A stretch of DNA of 64,000 bases from Gemmatimonadota bacterium (GTDB taxonomy: Bacteria > Gemmatimonadota > Gemmatimonadetes > Gemmatimonadales > Gemmatimonadaceae). Positions 10,501 to 18,316 of the stretch are shown in pieces. Location of the stretch: NCBI GenBank assembly GCA_028287305.1, contig JAQBPX010000038.1, positions 372,001 through 436,000 on the forward strand. The letters are read 5' to 3'. Under the pieces are notes generated by a model. It saw only the letters and a list, made by a program, of their open reading frames with translations, made no database searches and had not been told where the DNA came from. Numbering within the stretch: position 1 is the first letter of the stretch; each line of letters begins with the position of its first letter. A program made the position numbers and the translations under genes.

Positions 10501-11279
10501 CGATCCACCACCTGCGCGGCTGGTGCGTTCATCAGCGTGCTCATGGCGCGCGAGCTGAAGTTCGAGCCCGCCTGCGTGGAGAGCCCGAGCTGCGCGCCAC
10601 TGAACCCGCCGCGCGACACGTCCCATGGGCTGGTGCTCAGTCCAGCGCGCGTGCCCGCGTCGCGGGGAATGTCGTTGCCGCCGAAGCCCAGGCCATTGAG
10701 CGTGGTGGAGTTCTGGTCACCGCCCAGGCCGAACACCGAGAACTGGTCGGCCGCGCCGTCAGCGCCTGGAATCAACTGCACTCCCGGAGCGGAGGCCGCC
10801 ATTGCGGCCAGGTTGCCCGCGTCATTGGGGTCGGCGGTGGTGCTGCCCACCGACTTCTCGGTGCCGCTGACGTCAACTGCGCCGCCGGCACGGTCCGGCC
10901 GCGCGCGGTCAGCCTGGATGCGCATCGCCTCGAGGTTCACCGCCATCACCTGCAGCCGCACGTCGCCCACCAGGATGGCCTCATCAGCCAGCCGCTTCAC
11001 CTCGAAACGGCGCGGGGCATATCCGATCGCGCTCACGGCAACCCAGTAGTCGCCGTCGCCACTCGCGACGGACACCGCATAGCGCCCATCGCGATCGGTG
11101 GCGGCATTGTGTGGCACGTTCCCTGGAATTGACGTCACCGTGACGCGCGCGTTCTCCACGCCCTTGCCGTCCGGCGCGCTCACGCGCCCCCGGATCATGT
11201 CCGCCTGCTGTGCGGGCAGCGCCCGCGCCGTGGCGAGGGCGGCGACGAGCGCGATGGCGTGGATGAGCGGGGAGCGCAT
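7584..11279 (-). CDS. TonB-dependent receptor with N-terminal CarboxypepD-like domain and C-terminal helical tail
   Basis: This 1231-residue outer-membrane protein begins with a signal peptide (MRSPLIHAIALVAALATARALPAQ). Residues ~28-115 form a carboxypeptidase-regulatory-like fold (IRGRVSAPDGKGVENARVTVT...YAPRRFEVK), followed by a plug-type region (GVQLIPGADGAADQFSVFGL) and a long barrel rich in alternating strands. It resembles the TonB/OMP group common in Gemmatimonadota and Acidobacteria. After the barrel the last ~150 residues are helical and contain LTRVQADSISTLN and LLSEEQLRRLP, resembling LTxxQ periplasmic proteins. GGAGG lies four bases before ATG 11279. It is coupled by ATGA to the propeller gene. 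The substrate is unknown. Confidence 0.87.
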   Translation of the reverse strand: MRSPLIHAIALVAALATARALPAQQADMIRGRVSAPDGKGVENARVTVTSIPGNVPHNAATDRDGRYAVSVASGDGDYWVAVSAIGYAPRRFEVKRLADEAILVGDVRLQVMAVNLEAMRIQADRARPDRAGGAVDVSGTEKSVGSTTADPNDAGNLAAMAASAPGVQLIPGADGAADQFSVFGLGGDQNSTTLNGLGFGGNDIPRDAGTRAGLSTSPWDVSRGGFSGAQLGLSTQAGSNFSSRAMSTLMNAPAAQVVDRAGRALGAAYGALSVGAATAGPVKMDRSFYSIGYQVDRRVSDVPTLANASDLALRMAGVASDSAARLRSLVGLAGAPLSVTGLPAQKVSDRGLLLANFDWAPRGSTTGQALTITAATSIGRSNAPFAQLTALPTNDVRSASWTGALQARQTTYLRNTILSETQAGVSQLRASTTPYLALPSGGVRVTSLFDDGSSAIAGLTFGGSPTQRTSSVTGTASVQNQLSWFSVDNRHRLQLTSSLRYDDVRQDLTSNALGSFAYNSLAELAAGTAAQYTRTLAPRIRSGRQLVGGLAMGDAFRIRPDFQLQYGVRADANRYLRAPQRNENVAAAFGSDNTQLPERLYLSPRVGFAWTYGQSAQLAVAEGYVRSPRAVVRGGFGIFQNTPSAQLVASAISNTGLPQAVSQLVCVGAAVPRADWRAYAAGEGNAPTACADGSAGSSFANSAPDVSLFSTGYAAQRSARSNLNWSGAVLGNRLLATADATYSVNSDQAGVVNLNFAPAVGFRLAAEGNRPVYVTASNVVGATGSIASAAARRDSRFGNVLEQRSAFSSTNRQFTVSLQPATWRARYSWSASYVYSNTRDAQPGFASTGGDPRTNTSARSALDSRHQLSLNGSYDLFGWMPIGFSGSFRSGRPYTPMVNADINGDGFRNDRAYVFDPALSAQDGQVAAGMQALLSGRGAAQRCLVRQLGQVAGRNSCQEPWTSTSTLTIGFNPVKFRFPQRLNASLYVNNPLRWQAVTPDPTLLFVRGFDAASQRFRYEVNPRFGSTNTRESIARNPLVATLQFRYDLGYTRERQLLTQTLDRGRGRTGARSSEQDIRGMSAALIPQNPMGWIMREADTLHLTRVQADSISTLNRVYAVAYDSIWTPVARYLVALPPEYDRAEAYARYRGAREATIDVLRALAPAVRALLSEEQLRRLPATTLTSLDRRYLAAVRSSTAGGASLGALGMLAQMGWNGGTVDPSSSAVMIHR

Positions 11280-11451
11280 GGAACCTCCAGCGGGTGGACC
11301 TGGACACTGCTACACAGGTCAGTCTAGGGCGCGCGATCGCTCCCAATGTCAGAAGCGCATCAAAGCTCACGGGTACCTCGCTTCATCCCGCGCGCGGCGC
11401 GCTTCGTCACCGCCGCGCGCCATTGCGCCCGCCGCCATGCGGAATTGCTGT

Positions 11452-12216
11452 ATGACCACGCACTTGATCCGCATCCTCGCGCTCGCGGCGCTCGCGTCCT
11501 GCGGCTTTCCGCACGACAGCACCGCCCCCGCCACGCCGCTCGACGGCGGCGGCCGCCACCTGCTCTTCATCGGCAACAGCTTCACCTACGTCAACGACCT
11601 GCCGCGCACGGTCGCCGACCTCGCCGCGAGCGCGGGCGACACCATTCGCGTGAAGTCAGTGGCGCTCCCCGACTACGCCGTGATCGATCACGCGCTCGGC
11701 GGGAGCAACGCGGCCAGCGTCATTCGCGCCGAGCACTGGGACGTGGTGCTCCTGCAGCAGGGGCCGACTCCCGCGGGGCTGGACCGCGACACGCTGGTGC
11801 TGGCCGCGAAGATCTTCGCGCCACTCGCGACCGCGTCTGGCGCGCGCACCGCCGCCCTCATGACATGGCCGGGCGCGCAGCAGCAGCTGCAGTATCCGTC
11901 GCTCTTCGACGAGACTCGCGACAGCTGCATGGCCGAGGCGAGCGCGGTGAGCGGGGTGTGCTACCCGGCGGGAGAGGCGTGGCGCGCCGCGTGGAAGGCC
12001 GATCCGCAGCTCGCCCTCTATGGAGGCGACGGATATCACCCGTCGCCACTCGGCACCTACCTCACCGCGCTGGTGATTTACGAGGAGGTCACGGGCCACG
12101 ACGCGCGCACGCTGCCGTCACGCGCCACGGTGGCTGGCGCGCAACTCTCGGCGAGCGAGACCACGGTGCGCCTGCTGCAGGCAGCGGCGCACGAGGTGGT
12201 CACAAGGTATCGGTGA
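11452..12216 (+). CDS. SGNH/GDSL-type hydrolase lipoprotein
   Basis: This 254-residue protein from ATG 11452 starts with a lipoprotein signal (HLIRILALAALASC, lipobox LASC). SGNH blocks are recognisable: LLFIGNSFTYVNDLP (block I nucleophile Ser), GGSNA (block II Gly), VVLLQQG (block III-like) and DGYHPSPLGTYLTA (block V Asp-His). The family hydrolyses esters, often acetyl groups on carbohydrates. It points away from the TonB receptor gene across about 170 bases and ends 17 bases inside the convergent Ig-like lipoprotein gene. In-frame starts further upstream give no better signal peptide. Confidence 0.82.
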   Translation: MTTHLIRILALAALASCGFPHDSTAPATPLDGGGRHLLFIGNSFTYVNDLPRTVADLAASAGDTIRVKSVALPDYAVIDHALGGSNAASVIRAEHWDVVLLQQGPTPAGLDRDTLVLAAKIFAPLATASGARTAALMTWPGAQQQLQYPSLFDETRDSCMAEASAVSGVCYPAGEAWRAAWKADPQLALYGGDGYHPSPLGTYLTALVIYEEVTGHDARTLPSRATVAGAQLSASETTVRLLQAAAHEVVTRYR

Positions 12217-12556
12217 CCTGGACGAGCAGCGAGTCCTTGAGGCCGCCGCTCGTGATGCCCTTGATGTAGGCGGCGCCGGCCTTCTTCGCGGTCACCGTGC
12301 CCGTGGCGGTGATGCTCACCGCGGGAGTGCTCGCCGTCCAGCTCGCCGCCTGGATCACGCCGAGGAACTGCCCCTGCGCGTCGAACCCGTGCAGCGACGC
12401 CACCGATTCGGTGTTCACGTACATGCTCGGGAATTCGTACTTCACCTTCACGCTGGCCAGGGGGCCGAGCGTGGGCGCCACGGCCTTGTCGCCACCGCAG
12501 GCGGTGGCGAGGAGGAGCGCGACGAATGCGATCGAGGTACGAATGGTGGTCGTCAT
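12200..12556 (-). CDS. Small lipoprotein with bacterial Ig-like (Big_2) domain
   Basis: This 118-residue protein has a lipoprotein signal MTTTIRTSIAFVALLLATAC. It is followed by one immunoglobulin-like domain with the Big_2 signature pattern: SVKVKYEFPSMYV, ASWTASTPAVSITATGTVTAKKAGAAYIKG. Such domains usually mediate adhesion or protein contacts at the surface. ATG 12556 is chosen because it gives the exact lipoprotein signal; the open frame extends upstream without coding character. The 3' end overlaps the convergent SGNH hydrolase gene by 17 bases. Confidence 0.8.
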   Translation of the reverse strand: MTTTIRTSIAFVALLLATACGGDKAVAPTLGPLASVKVKYEFPSMYVNTESVASLHGFDAQGQFLGVIQAASWTASTPAVSITATGTVTAKKAGAAYIKGITSGGLKDSLLVQVTDTL

Positions 12557-12686
12557 GTCGGTTCGGTGATGAATCGCCTGTCGGATGAAAGCTAGCACGG
12601 GGGGCCGTGAGCGACCCCATCGTAAGGAATCGGACAGGACCGGGCCGGCGCTGGTGACGGACGCCGGGATGCGAGGGTAGATAGGA

Positions 12687-13847
12687 GTGATGCAAGGCCG
12701 CGTGCTGCTCGCGCTGTTGGTCACCTTGCCGCTGTCCCGCGTCCAGGGGCAGCGGCTCGACGTCGCGCTCGGCTCCGCCGTGGGCACGCCACGCTTCGGC
12801 GCGCCCGCGGGCGCGGGGCTCGACCGGAGCATCTCGGCGCGCCTCGCGGGACTTCAGGGCCCGTCGCGCAGGGTGGCCGTGTCGTGGTCCGGGTCGCTCG
12901 ACTACACCCCTGCGGCAACCCGCGCGCAGCGCGAGGCGCTCGGCGCCATTCGCCTGCTGGCCGGCACGGGTCGCCGGGGCTTTTCGCTCGACGTGGACGC
13001 CGGCGCGCGACGCGGCCCGCAGTCGCGGAGCGACCTGGGAGTGGGCGCGAGCGCATGGCAGAGGCGCGGCCACTTTCTCCTCTCGTATTCGCTCGCCCAG
13101 CGCATCACCCCCTGGCAGGCGTCGGCGCCAGGCGCACAGCGTGGGGACACCGCCATCTCGATCTTCAGTGACACGCTGGTGCGCGGGCCCGACACCATCC
13201 TGTCGCACCCGGTCACGCCGCCCACGCAGTCGAGTCGTGCGAGCGAGGGCAGCAGGTTGCGCAGCACCACGGAGGCCACCACGCGGCTGTTCTGGTCGAG
13301 CGAGCGCTTCACCGCCCTCGCGAGCGTGGGGTGGGCGACGACCGTGGGTCAGCGCACGGGCCGGCCGTGGGCGTCGCTTGGAGCCACCGCCACGGTGGGA
13401 ACGCGGGTCGCGCTCGTGGGCAGCCTCAGTTCGCGTCCACCGGACTTCGGCGTGGGCGGGCGCTCCATTCGGCGCGCGCAGCTCGGGCTGCGCGTGTCGC
13501 GGTCGCGCGTGTCCGAGTCGCTCGTTCCGCCCGAGCTGCTGCTCGCGCCCTTGGCGTTCGTGCTGGAGGGGGACAGCAGCGCGCGGCGCATCACCATCCG
13601 CGTGTCGGCGCGCGAGCGGGTGGAGCTGGCGGGCGACTTCACGCAGTGGGAGCCGGTGTTCCTCGAGCGCGGCGTGCAAGGCGCGCGGGGTTCGGGCGAT
13701 GACGCATGGACGGCGGTGCTCTCGCTGCCGCCAGGCACCCACCGCGTGAGCATTCGCGTGGATGGCGGCGCCTGGCTGCCCGCCCCCGGGTTGCCCGTGA
13801 CCCTCGATGACTTTGGCGGCCGAGTGGCGCTGCTGGTCGTTCCCTGA
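12687..13847 (+). CDS. Outer-membrane-like protein with C-terminal glycogen-binding (CBM48-like) domain
   Basis: This 386-residue protein has a signal peptide (RVLLALLVTLPLSRVQGQ). Residues ~20-285 alternate hydrophobic and polar residues as in a beta-barrel (VAVSWSGSLDYTP, GHFLLSYSLAQ, LGLRVSRSRVS). Residues ~295-386 match the early-set/AMPK glycogen-binding fold: RVELAGDFTQWEPVFLER, WTAVLSLPPGTHRVSIRVDGG and LPVTLDDFGG. GTG 12687 or ATG 12690 can start; GAGGG lies about 12 bases before the ATG. It is the first gene of a four-gene plus-strand operon with an ECF sigma factor and a membrane protein carrying the same C-terminal fold, which suggests a surface component of that signalling unit. 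Confidence 0.78.
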   Translation: MMQGRVLLALLVTLPLSRVQGQRLDVALGSAVGTPRFGAPAGAGLDRSISARLAGLQGPSRRVAVSWSGSLDYTPAATRAQREALGAIRLLAGTGRRGFSLDVDAGARRGPQSRSDLGVGASAWQRRGHFLLSYSLAQRITPWQASAPGAQRGDTAISIFSDTLVRGPDTILSHPVTPPTQSSRASEGSRLRSTTEATTRLFWSSERFTALASVGWATTVGQRTGRPWASLGATATVGTRVALVGSLSSRPPDFGVGGRSIRRAQLGLRVSRSRVSESLVPPELLLAPLAFVLEGDSSARRITIRVSARERVELAGDFTQWEPVFLERGVQGARGSGDDAWTAVLSLPPGTHRVSIRVDGGAWLPAPGLPVTLDDFGGRVALLVVP

Positions 13848-13875
13848 TCGCGGCTTGCGGTGACGATCCCGCTGG

Positions 13876-14442
13876 ATGGCGGGTAGCCCACTCGTGACGG
13901 CCACGGACGCACAGCTGGTCCAGCGCGCCCTCGCGGGTGAGCAGGCGGCGTTCCGCGAGCTCGTGGATCGCCACTCGCCCGCCTGCCTGCGCTACGCCAC
14001 GCGCGTGCTCGGCAACAGGCACGATGCGGAAGACGTGGTGCAGGATTCGTTCGTGCGTGCCTTCCGCGCGCTCGATCGCTATGACCCGCAGCGTGACTTT
14101 CGCGGCTGGCTGTTCGCGATCGTGGTGAACCGCTGTCGCTCGGCGGCGGTGGTGCGCTCGCGTCGCTGGAACCGGCTGGTGCCTGAGGCGGCGGAGCATC
14201 GGCAGGTGCCGGTGCGCGAGGCGGACGCGAGGCACGGGGAGCTGGAGGAAGTGCAGGAGGCGCTTGCGCAGCTCGACCCGGCGCTGCGCGAGGCGTTCCT
14301 GCTCAAGTACGTGGAGGACATGAGCTACGACGAGATGTCGCGCGTGACCGGCGTTGGTGCGCCGGCCCTGCGCATGCGCGCGATGCGCGCGTGCCGGCGG
14401 TTGCGCGCGCTGCTGACAGGTGAGGATGCTCCCGATGCATGA
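13876..14442 (+). CDS. ECF-family RNA polymerase sigma factor
   Basis: This 188-residue sigma factor has region 2 with AFRELVDRHSPACLRYATRVLGNRHDAEDVVQDSFVRAFRAL and the conserved FRGWLFAIVVNRCR. It has region 4 with LAQLDPALREAFLLKYVEDMSYDEMS, although the expected recognition-helix region reads GVGAPALRMRAMRACRRLR. It follows the glycogen-binding-fold gene by 28 bases and overlaps the next gene by eight bases, so the four genes are one transcript. The neighbour with one membrane segment is the probable anti-sigma factor. GTG 13893 is a possible alternative start. The regulon is unknown. Confidence 0.93.
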   Translation: MAGSPLVTATDAQLVQRALAGEQAAFRELVDRHSPACLRYATRVLGNRHDAEDVVQDSFVRAFRALDRYDPQRDFRGWLFAIVVNRCRSAAVVRSRRWNRLVPEAAEHRQVPVREADARHGELEEVQEALAQLDPALREAFLLKYVEDMSYDEMSRVTGVGAPALRMRAMRACRRLRALLTGEDAPDA

Positions 14443-15007
14443 CGACGAGGATGACGCGATGACGCCGGAAACCATCAGGGCCGCGCAGGCGCTGCGCGCC
14501 GACGTGCTGCCCACTGAGGCATGGAGCGAGGCCGTGGTGCAGCGCGCGATGTCCGCCCGCCGCGCACGCGGCTGGTTCAGGGTGGGCGCGGGCATGCTCG
14601 CGGCCGCGGGTGTCGCATTCGCGGCGGGGCTGCTGGTCGGCGGGCGCGACACGCCGCGTGCCGCCACGGCGGTCGCCGCGCGCGACAGCGGGAACGTCCC
14701 AGTCCAGACCGTGGCCTGGAGCGAAGCGGGCGCGGACAGCGGTATTGCGCGGTTCGTGGCGGTCGCGCCGGACGCGCAGAGCGTGGAGGTGGTGGGCGAC
14801 TTCAACCTCTGGGCGCGCGGGCGCACGCCGCTGGCGCGCATGGCCGACGGGCGCACGTGGAGCGTGCAGCTGCCATTGGGCGTGGGTCGTCACACGTATG
14901 CGTTCGTGATCGATGGACAGCTCGTGCGCGACCGCAATGCGCCCGCGTCGGCCGACGATGACTTCGGCGTGCCGTCGTCGGTGCTGCTCGTTCAGGGGAG
15001 GCGCTGA
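14435..15007 (+). CDS. Probable anti-sigma factor: single membrane segment plus periplasmic glycogen-binding fold
   Basis: This 190-residue protein starts at ATG 14435, with GGTGAGG ending nine bases upstream and overlapping the end of the sigma factor gene. The cytoplasmic N-terminus (~45 residues) is followed by one membrane helix (VGAGMLAAAGVAFAAGLLVGG) and a periplasmic domain with VEVVGDFNLWARGRTPL, TWSVQLPLGVGRHTYAFVIDG and DDDFGVPSSVLLV. The latter matches the AMPK/CBM48 glycogen-binding fold found in the first gene of the operon. The zinc motif of ZAS anti-sigma factors is not seen. Topology and coupling to an ECF sigma factor argue for an anti-sigma or sensor role; this is an inference. 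Confidence 0.72.
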   Translation: MHDDEDDAMTPETIRAAQALRADVLPTEAWSEAVVQRAMSARRARGWFRVGAGMLAAAGVAFAAGLLVGGRDTPRAATAVAARDSGNVPVQTVAWSEAGADSGIARFVAVAPDAQSVEVVGDFNLWARGRTPLARMADGRTWSVQLPLGVGRHTYAFVIDGQLVRDRNAPASADDDFGVPSSVLLVQGRR

Positions 15008-15588
15008 TGCGGCGCGGGCTCGCGGTCGCTGCCGCGGTGGCGCTGCTCGGCGGGCGCGCCAGCGCGCAGGCCCGTATCATGAGCGATGCGGCAGCACGTG
15101 AAGTCACGTTGCTCGCCGACTCGGCCTCGAAGGCCGGAGCGCCGGTGAGCGCGCTGCGCGCCAAGGCCGGTGAAGGATTGCTCAAGGGTGCGGACGACGC
15201 GCGCATCGTGGCGGCGGTGCGTTCACTGCTCGGTGAGCTGCTGGCGTCACGCCAGGCACTGGGCCCGCAGTCCGGCGACGCCGACGTGATTGCCGCCGCA
15301 AGCGCGCTGCATGCGGGCGCGACCACCGCGGACCTTCGCCGCCTGGTGCGGGCGATGGGTCGCGATCGCGGACGGTCGCTCGCCGTGCCCTTCACCGTGT
15401 TCGCCGACCTGCTCACGCGCGCCGTGCCGCGCGAGGCGGCGGTGAGCCAGCTGGCGCGGCTGCTCGAGCAGCATGCGCGCGAGGCCGACTTCAGCGTGAT
15501 GCGAAGCGCGATCGAGATGGACATCGCCCGCGGGGTGAGTCCGGGCACGTCGCTCGAGCGGCGCGCCTCGGCCATGCTGCCGCCGTGA
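15007..15588 (+). CDS. Secreted hypothetical protein, last gene of the sigma operon
   Basis: This 193-residue protein has a signal peptide (MRRGLAVAAAVALLGGRASAQ). The rest is alanine-rich and helical with strings such as LLADSASKAGAPVSALRAKAGEGLLKGADD and LLGELLASRQALG; I recognise no family. Its ATG overlaps the stop of the membrane protein gene (TGATG), so it is translationally coupled to the sigma/anti-sigma pair and probably works in the same envelope process. Confidence 0.72.
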   Translation: MRRGLAVAAAVALLGGRASAQARIMSDAAAREVTLLADSASKAGAPVSALRAKAGEGLLKGADDARIVAAVRSLLGELLASRQALGPQSGDADVIAAASALHAGATTADLRRLVRAMGRDRGRSLAVPFTVFADLLTRAVPREAAVSQLARLLEQHAREADFSVMRSAIEMDIARGVSPGTSLERRASAMLPP

Positions 15589-15592
15589 ACGG

Positions 15593-15862
15593 CTACTCGA
15601 TCAGGCGCCGCGGCTTGCCCGCGACCTCTGCGGACTTGCAGAGGGCCAGGAGCTCGTCGTCATTGAGCGTGTGCCAGTCCTTGGGACACGGCGAGAGGCG
15701 ACGACGCTCTTCGGGGCACTCGAAGGTGAGCCAGCCCTGCGCGTAGTGCTTCCGCACGGCGGGCGCGCCGTTGGTGAAGCGCTCGTTGGTGACGCCCATC
15801 GGGATCACGTCCCAGATCTTCCAGGTCGTGCCCTGCGGATCCTGCAACTCCCGATAGGCCAT
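15593..15862 (-). CDS. Small conserved hypothetical protein
   Basis: This 89-residue soluble protein begins MAYRELQDPQGTTWKIWDV and includes GWLTFECPEERRRLSPCP and WHTLNDDELLALCKSA. The mixture of tryptophans, cysteines and charged residues looks like a genuine small domain, but I cannot name it. A promoter-like pair (TTGCGT at 15896-15891, TATTCT at 15874-15869) places the expected transcription start on the A of the ATG, suggesting a leaderless mRNA. It ends four bases from the end of the convergent secreted protein gene. Confidence 0.65.
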   Translation of the reverse strand: MAYRELQDPQGTTWKIWDVIPMGVTNERFTNGAPAVRKHYAQGWLTFECPEERRRLSPCPKDWHTLNDDELLALCKSAEVAGKPRRLIE

Positions 15863-15896
15863 TCATTGAGAATACTTGGTACGACCCGGAACGCAA
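15862..15896 (-). promoter_or_regulatory. Candidate leaderless promoter
   Basis: On the minus strand TTGCGT (15896-15891), a 16-base spacer and TATTCT (15874-15869) form a reasonable sigma-70-type promoter. The usual seven-base distance from the -10 box leads to position 15862, the first base of the ATG. No ribosome binding site could then be present. This is an inference from spacing only. Confidence 0.4.
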
Positions 15897-15929
15897 CGAG
15901 CAACGTCCGATTTGTACCGTCCTCAGCCA

Positions 15930-17603
15930 CTAGAAGAGCCCCGCGATCTCCCCGTTCTCGCCCACCGACATGCGCTCGGACGCAGGCTCCTTCGGCAGCC
16001 CCGGCATGGTCATGATGTCTCCGCACTGCGCCACCACGAAGCCCGCACCCGCCGAGCCGCGCACCTCGTTCACCGTGATCCGGAAGCCGGTCGGGCGACC
16101 GAGGCGCGTGGCGTCATCGGTCAGTGAGTACTGGGTCTTGGCCATGCAGACGGGGGTCTTCCCCATCCCGATCGACGTCAGGTATTCGATCGCCCGCTCG
16201 GCGACCGGCGTGTAGTCCACGCCATCGCCGCCGTACACGCGCTTCACGATCGTCTCGATCTTCTCCTTGATCGGGAGGTCGCTGTCGTAGAGGGGCTTGA
16301 AGTGCGCGCCGCCGGTGGCGAGCAGCGACATCACCTCGCGCGCGAGCGCCTCACCGCCCTCGCCGCCCTTCGCCCACACCTCGCAGAGCGCTACGCGCAC
16401 GCCGCGCGTCTCGCAGAAGTCGGCGACGAGCTTCAGCTCGGCCTCGGTGTCGGCGGTGAAGCGGTTGATGGCGACGACGACCGGCACCCCGAACTGCCGC
16501 ACGTTCTCGATGTGGCGCTCGAGGTTGCCCATCCCCTGCTCGAGCGCACCGAGGTTCTCCGTGCCGAGCTGCTTCTTGTCGGCGCCGCCCTGCATCTTGA
16601 GCGAGCGCACCGTGGCGACGATCACCGCCGCTTCCGGATTCAGCCCACCGAAGCGGCACTTGATGTCGAAGAACTTCTCGGCGCCCAGGTCGCTGCCGAA
16701 ACCGGCCTCGGTGACCACCACGTCGGCGAGCGCGAGCGCGCTTCGCGTCGCGAGGATGGAGTTGCATCCGTGCGCGATGTTGCCGAACGGCCCCGCGTGC
16801 ACGAACGCCGGCCCGCCCTCGAGCGTTTGTACGAGGTTCGGGCGAAGTGCGTCCTTCAGCAGCATCGTCATGGCACCGGCCACCTTCAGGTCGCCCGCGC
16901 GAATCGGCTTGCGTTCCTTGCCCGCGGTGGCGCCCACGATGATGCGCGAGAGCCGCTCCTCCAGGTCCTTCATGGACGTCGCCAGCGCGACGATCGCCAT
17001 CACCTCGCTCGCCGGGATGATGACCCACTTCTCCTCGCGCGGGATGCCGTCGCCAACCCCGCCCAGCCCGATCACCGCGTTGCGCAGCGCGCGATCGTTC
17101 ATGTCGATCGTCCGTGGCCAGGTGATCCGGCGCGGATCGATCTTCAGGTCGTTGCCCTGCTGCAGGTGATTGTCGAGCACCGCCGCCAGGAGCGCGTGCG
17201 CCGTGGAGATCGCGTGGAAGTCGCCGGTGAAGTGGAGGTTGATGTCCTCCATCGGGATCACCTGCGAGTAGCCGCCGCCCGCGGCGCCGCCCTTCACGCC
17301 GAACACCGGTCCGAGCGAGGGCTCGCGCATGCAGAGCACGGCATTCTGCCCGATCTTCCGCAGCGCCTGCGTGAGCCCCACGGTGACGGTGGACTTCCCT
17401 TCGCCCGCTGGCGTGGGGTTCATGGCGGTGACGAGCACCAGTCGCCCGCGTACCGGGCGCTGCGCGATCTCGAGCGGCAGCTTCGCCTTGTACTTGCCGT
17501 AAAGGTCGAGGTCGTCTTCGCCGAGACCGAGCTGCGCGGCAATCTCGGTGATGCGCTTCGGCTTGGCGCGCTGGGCGATTTCGATGTCTGAAGGGACAGT
17601 CAT
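15930..17603 (-). CDS. fhs: Formate--tetrahydrofolate ligase
   Basis: This 557-residue cytoplasmic enzyme makes 10-formyl-THF from formate, THF and ATP. The P-loop region NPTPAGEGKSTVTVGL is present, together with the conserved strings EPSLGPVFGVKGGAAGGGYSQV, DINLHFTGDFHAI and PVCMAKTQYSLTDDATRLG. Length fits the family (~555-560). It lies near the formate dehydrogenase and fdhD genes and, with gcvT, points to folate-linked one-carbon metabolism in which formate is either oxidised or activated. The region just upstream of the ATG is a GGGCTTT-type repeat, so no ribosome binding site is visible. Confidence 0.97.
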   Translation of the reverse strand: MTVPSDIEIAQRAKPKRITEIAAQLGLGEDDLDLYGKYKAKLPLEIAQRPVRGRLVLVTAMNPTPAGEGKSTVTVGLTQALRKIGQNAVLCMREPSLGPVFGVKGGAAGGGYSQVIPMEDINLHFTGDFHAISTAHALLAAVLDNHLQQGNDLKIDPRRITWPRTIDMNDRALRNAVIGLGGVGDGIPREEKWVIIPASEVMAIVALATSMKDLEERLSRIIVGATAGKERKPIRAGDLKVAGAMTMLLKDALRPNLVQTLEGGPAFVHAGPFGNIAHGCNSILATRSALALADVVVTEAGFGSDLGAEKFFDIKCRFGGLNPEAAVIVATVRSLKMQGGADKKQLGTENLGALEQGMGNLERHIENVRQFGVPVVVAINRFTADTEAELKLVADFCETRGVRVALCEVWAKGGEGGEALAREVMSLLATGGAHFKPLYDSDLPIKEKIETIVKRVYGGDGVDYTPVAERAIEYLTSIGMGKTPVCMAKTQYSLTDDATRLGRPTGFRITVNEVRGSAGAGFVVAQCGDIMTMPGLPKEPASERMSVGENGEIAGLF

Positions 17604-17605
17604 TA

Positions 17606-17637
17606 GGGGGCTTGGGGCTTTGGGCTTTGGGCTCTGG
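17606..17637. repeat. Diverged GGGCTTT tandem repeat before fhs
   Basis: This second copy of the heptamer repeat reads GGGGGCTTGGGGCTTTGGGC and onwards. It begins two bases before the fhs ATG (minus strand) and occupies the position where a ribosome binding site would be expected. The other copy is at 2564-2594. Confidence 0.8.
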
Positions 17638-17716
17638 CAAGGGCGGCTGACCGCGCGCTCAATCGTGCATCACCAATACTGTGGCCGGGGACGAAGGGGC
17701 GGAATAGCTTGCACTG

Positions 17717-18316
17717 ATGCGACTGGATCACTTGCTCGTTCGCGCCGCGGGGTTGCTTGCCCTGGCAACCGGTTTCGGATGCGGGCGACCCGTAACGAGC
17801 TCGACACCTGCCATTGCCGCGCGAACGACCCTCTACGCGTGCGGGCGATGGACGGGCGGTATCCCGATTACCTCGCTCGTGGATGTCGATGTCTTCCTGC
17901 CGGAGGAGGGAGGCACGGTGCTCATGGGGCCCCGCGTCGAGGACCGCGAGCTCGTCCGGCGGTTGGGCGGACTGCTCCTGTACTCATTCCATGTCCGGGG
18001 CGTGCGAGCGCGAATTCCACGTGACAGTGTGCCCATTCTCGGTCGCCTTGCGGAGGCGATCTATCGGGTGGATAATGACCGACACGACGTGCCGTTCGCC
18101 GCGAGATATCATCCCGATCGTCACGCGGCGGCCGTGTCAGCAATGCACCTCGCTGATGCAAAGTTGACACACGAGCTGACGCAAACTCGCCTTCTTGCCG
18201 GCGCCATTCCCGACGAGCGCCTTCCGACCGCGCTCGCAGCCGGCGATTTCGAATCGTTCACCGCGACGGGCCTGCTCGGGTGCCTTACGGATCAGAGAAT
18301 CGCCCCGCCACAATAG
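17717..18316 (+). CDS. Hypothetical lipoprotein
   Basis: This 199-residue protein has a lipoprotein signal (LLVRAAGLLALATGFGC, lipobox-like TGFGC). The body contains TLYACGRWTGGIPITSLVDVDVFLPEEGG and VRRLGGLLLYSFHVRGVRARIP, with no recognised family. Base composition is slightly lower in GC than its neighbours by eye, which might indicate a later arrival. It points away from fhs and overlaps the end of fdhD by 25 bases, tail to tail. Confidence 0.62.
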   Translation: MRLDHLLVRAAGLLALATGFGCGRPVTSSTPAIAARTTLYACGRWTGGIPITSLVDVDVFLPEEGGTVLMGPRVEDRELVRRLGGLLLYSFHVRGVRARIPRDSVPILGRLAEAIYRVDNDRHDVPFAARYHPDRHAAAVSAMHLADAKLTHELTQTRLLAGAIPDERLPTALAAGDFESFTATGLLGCLTDQRIAPPQ

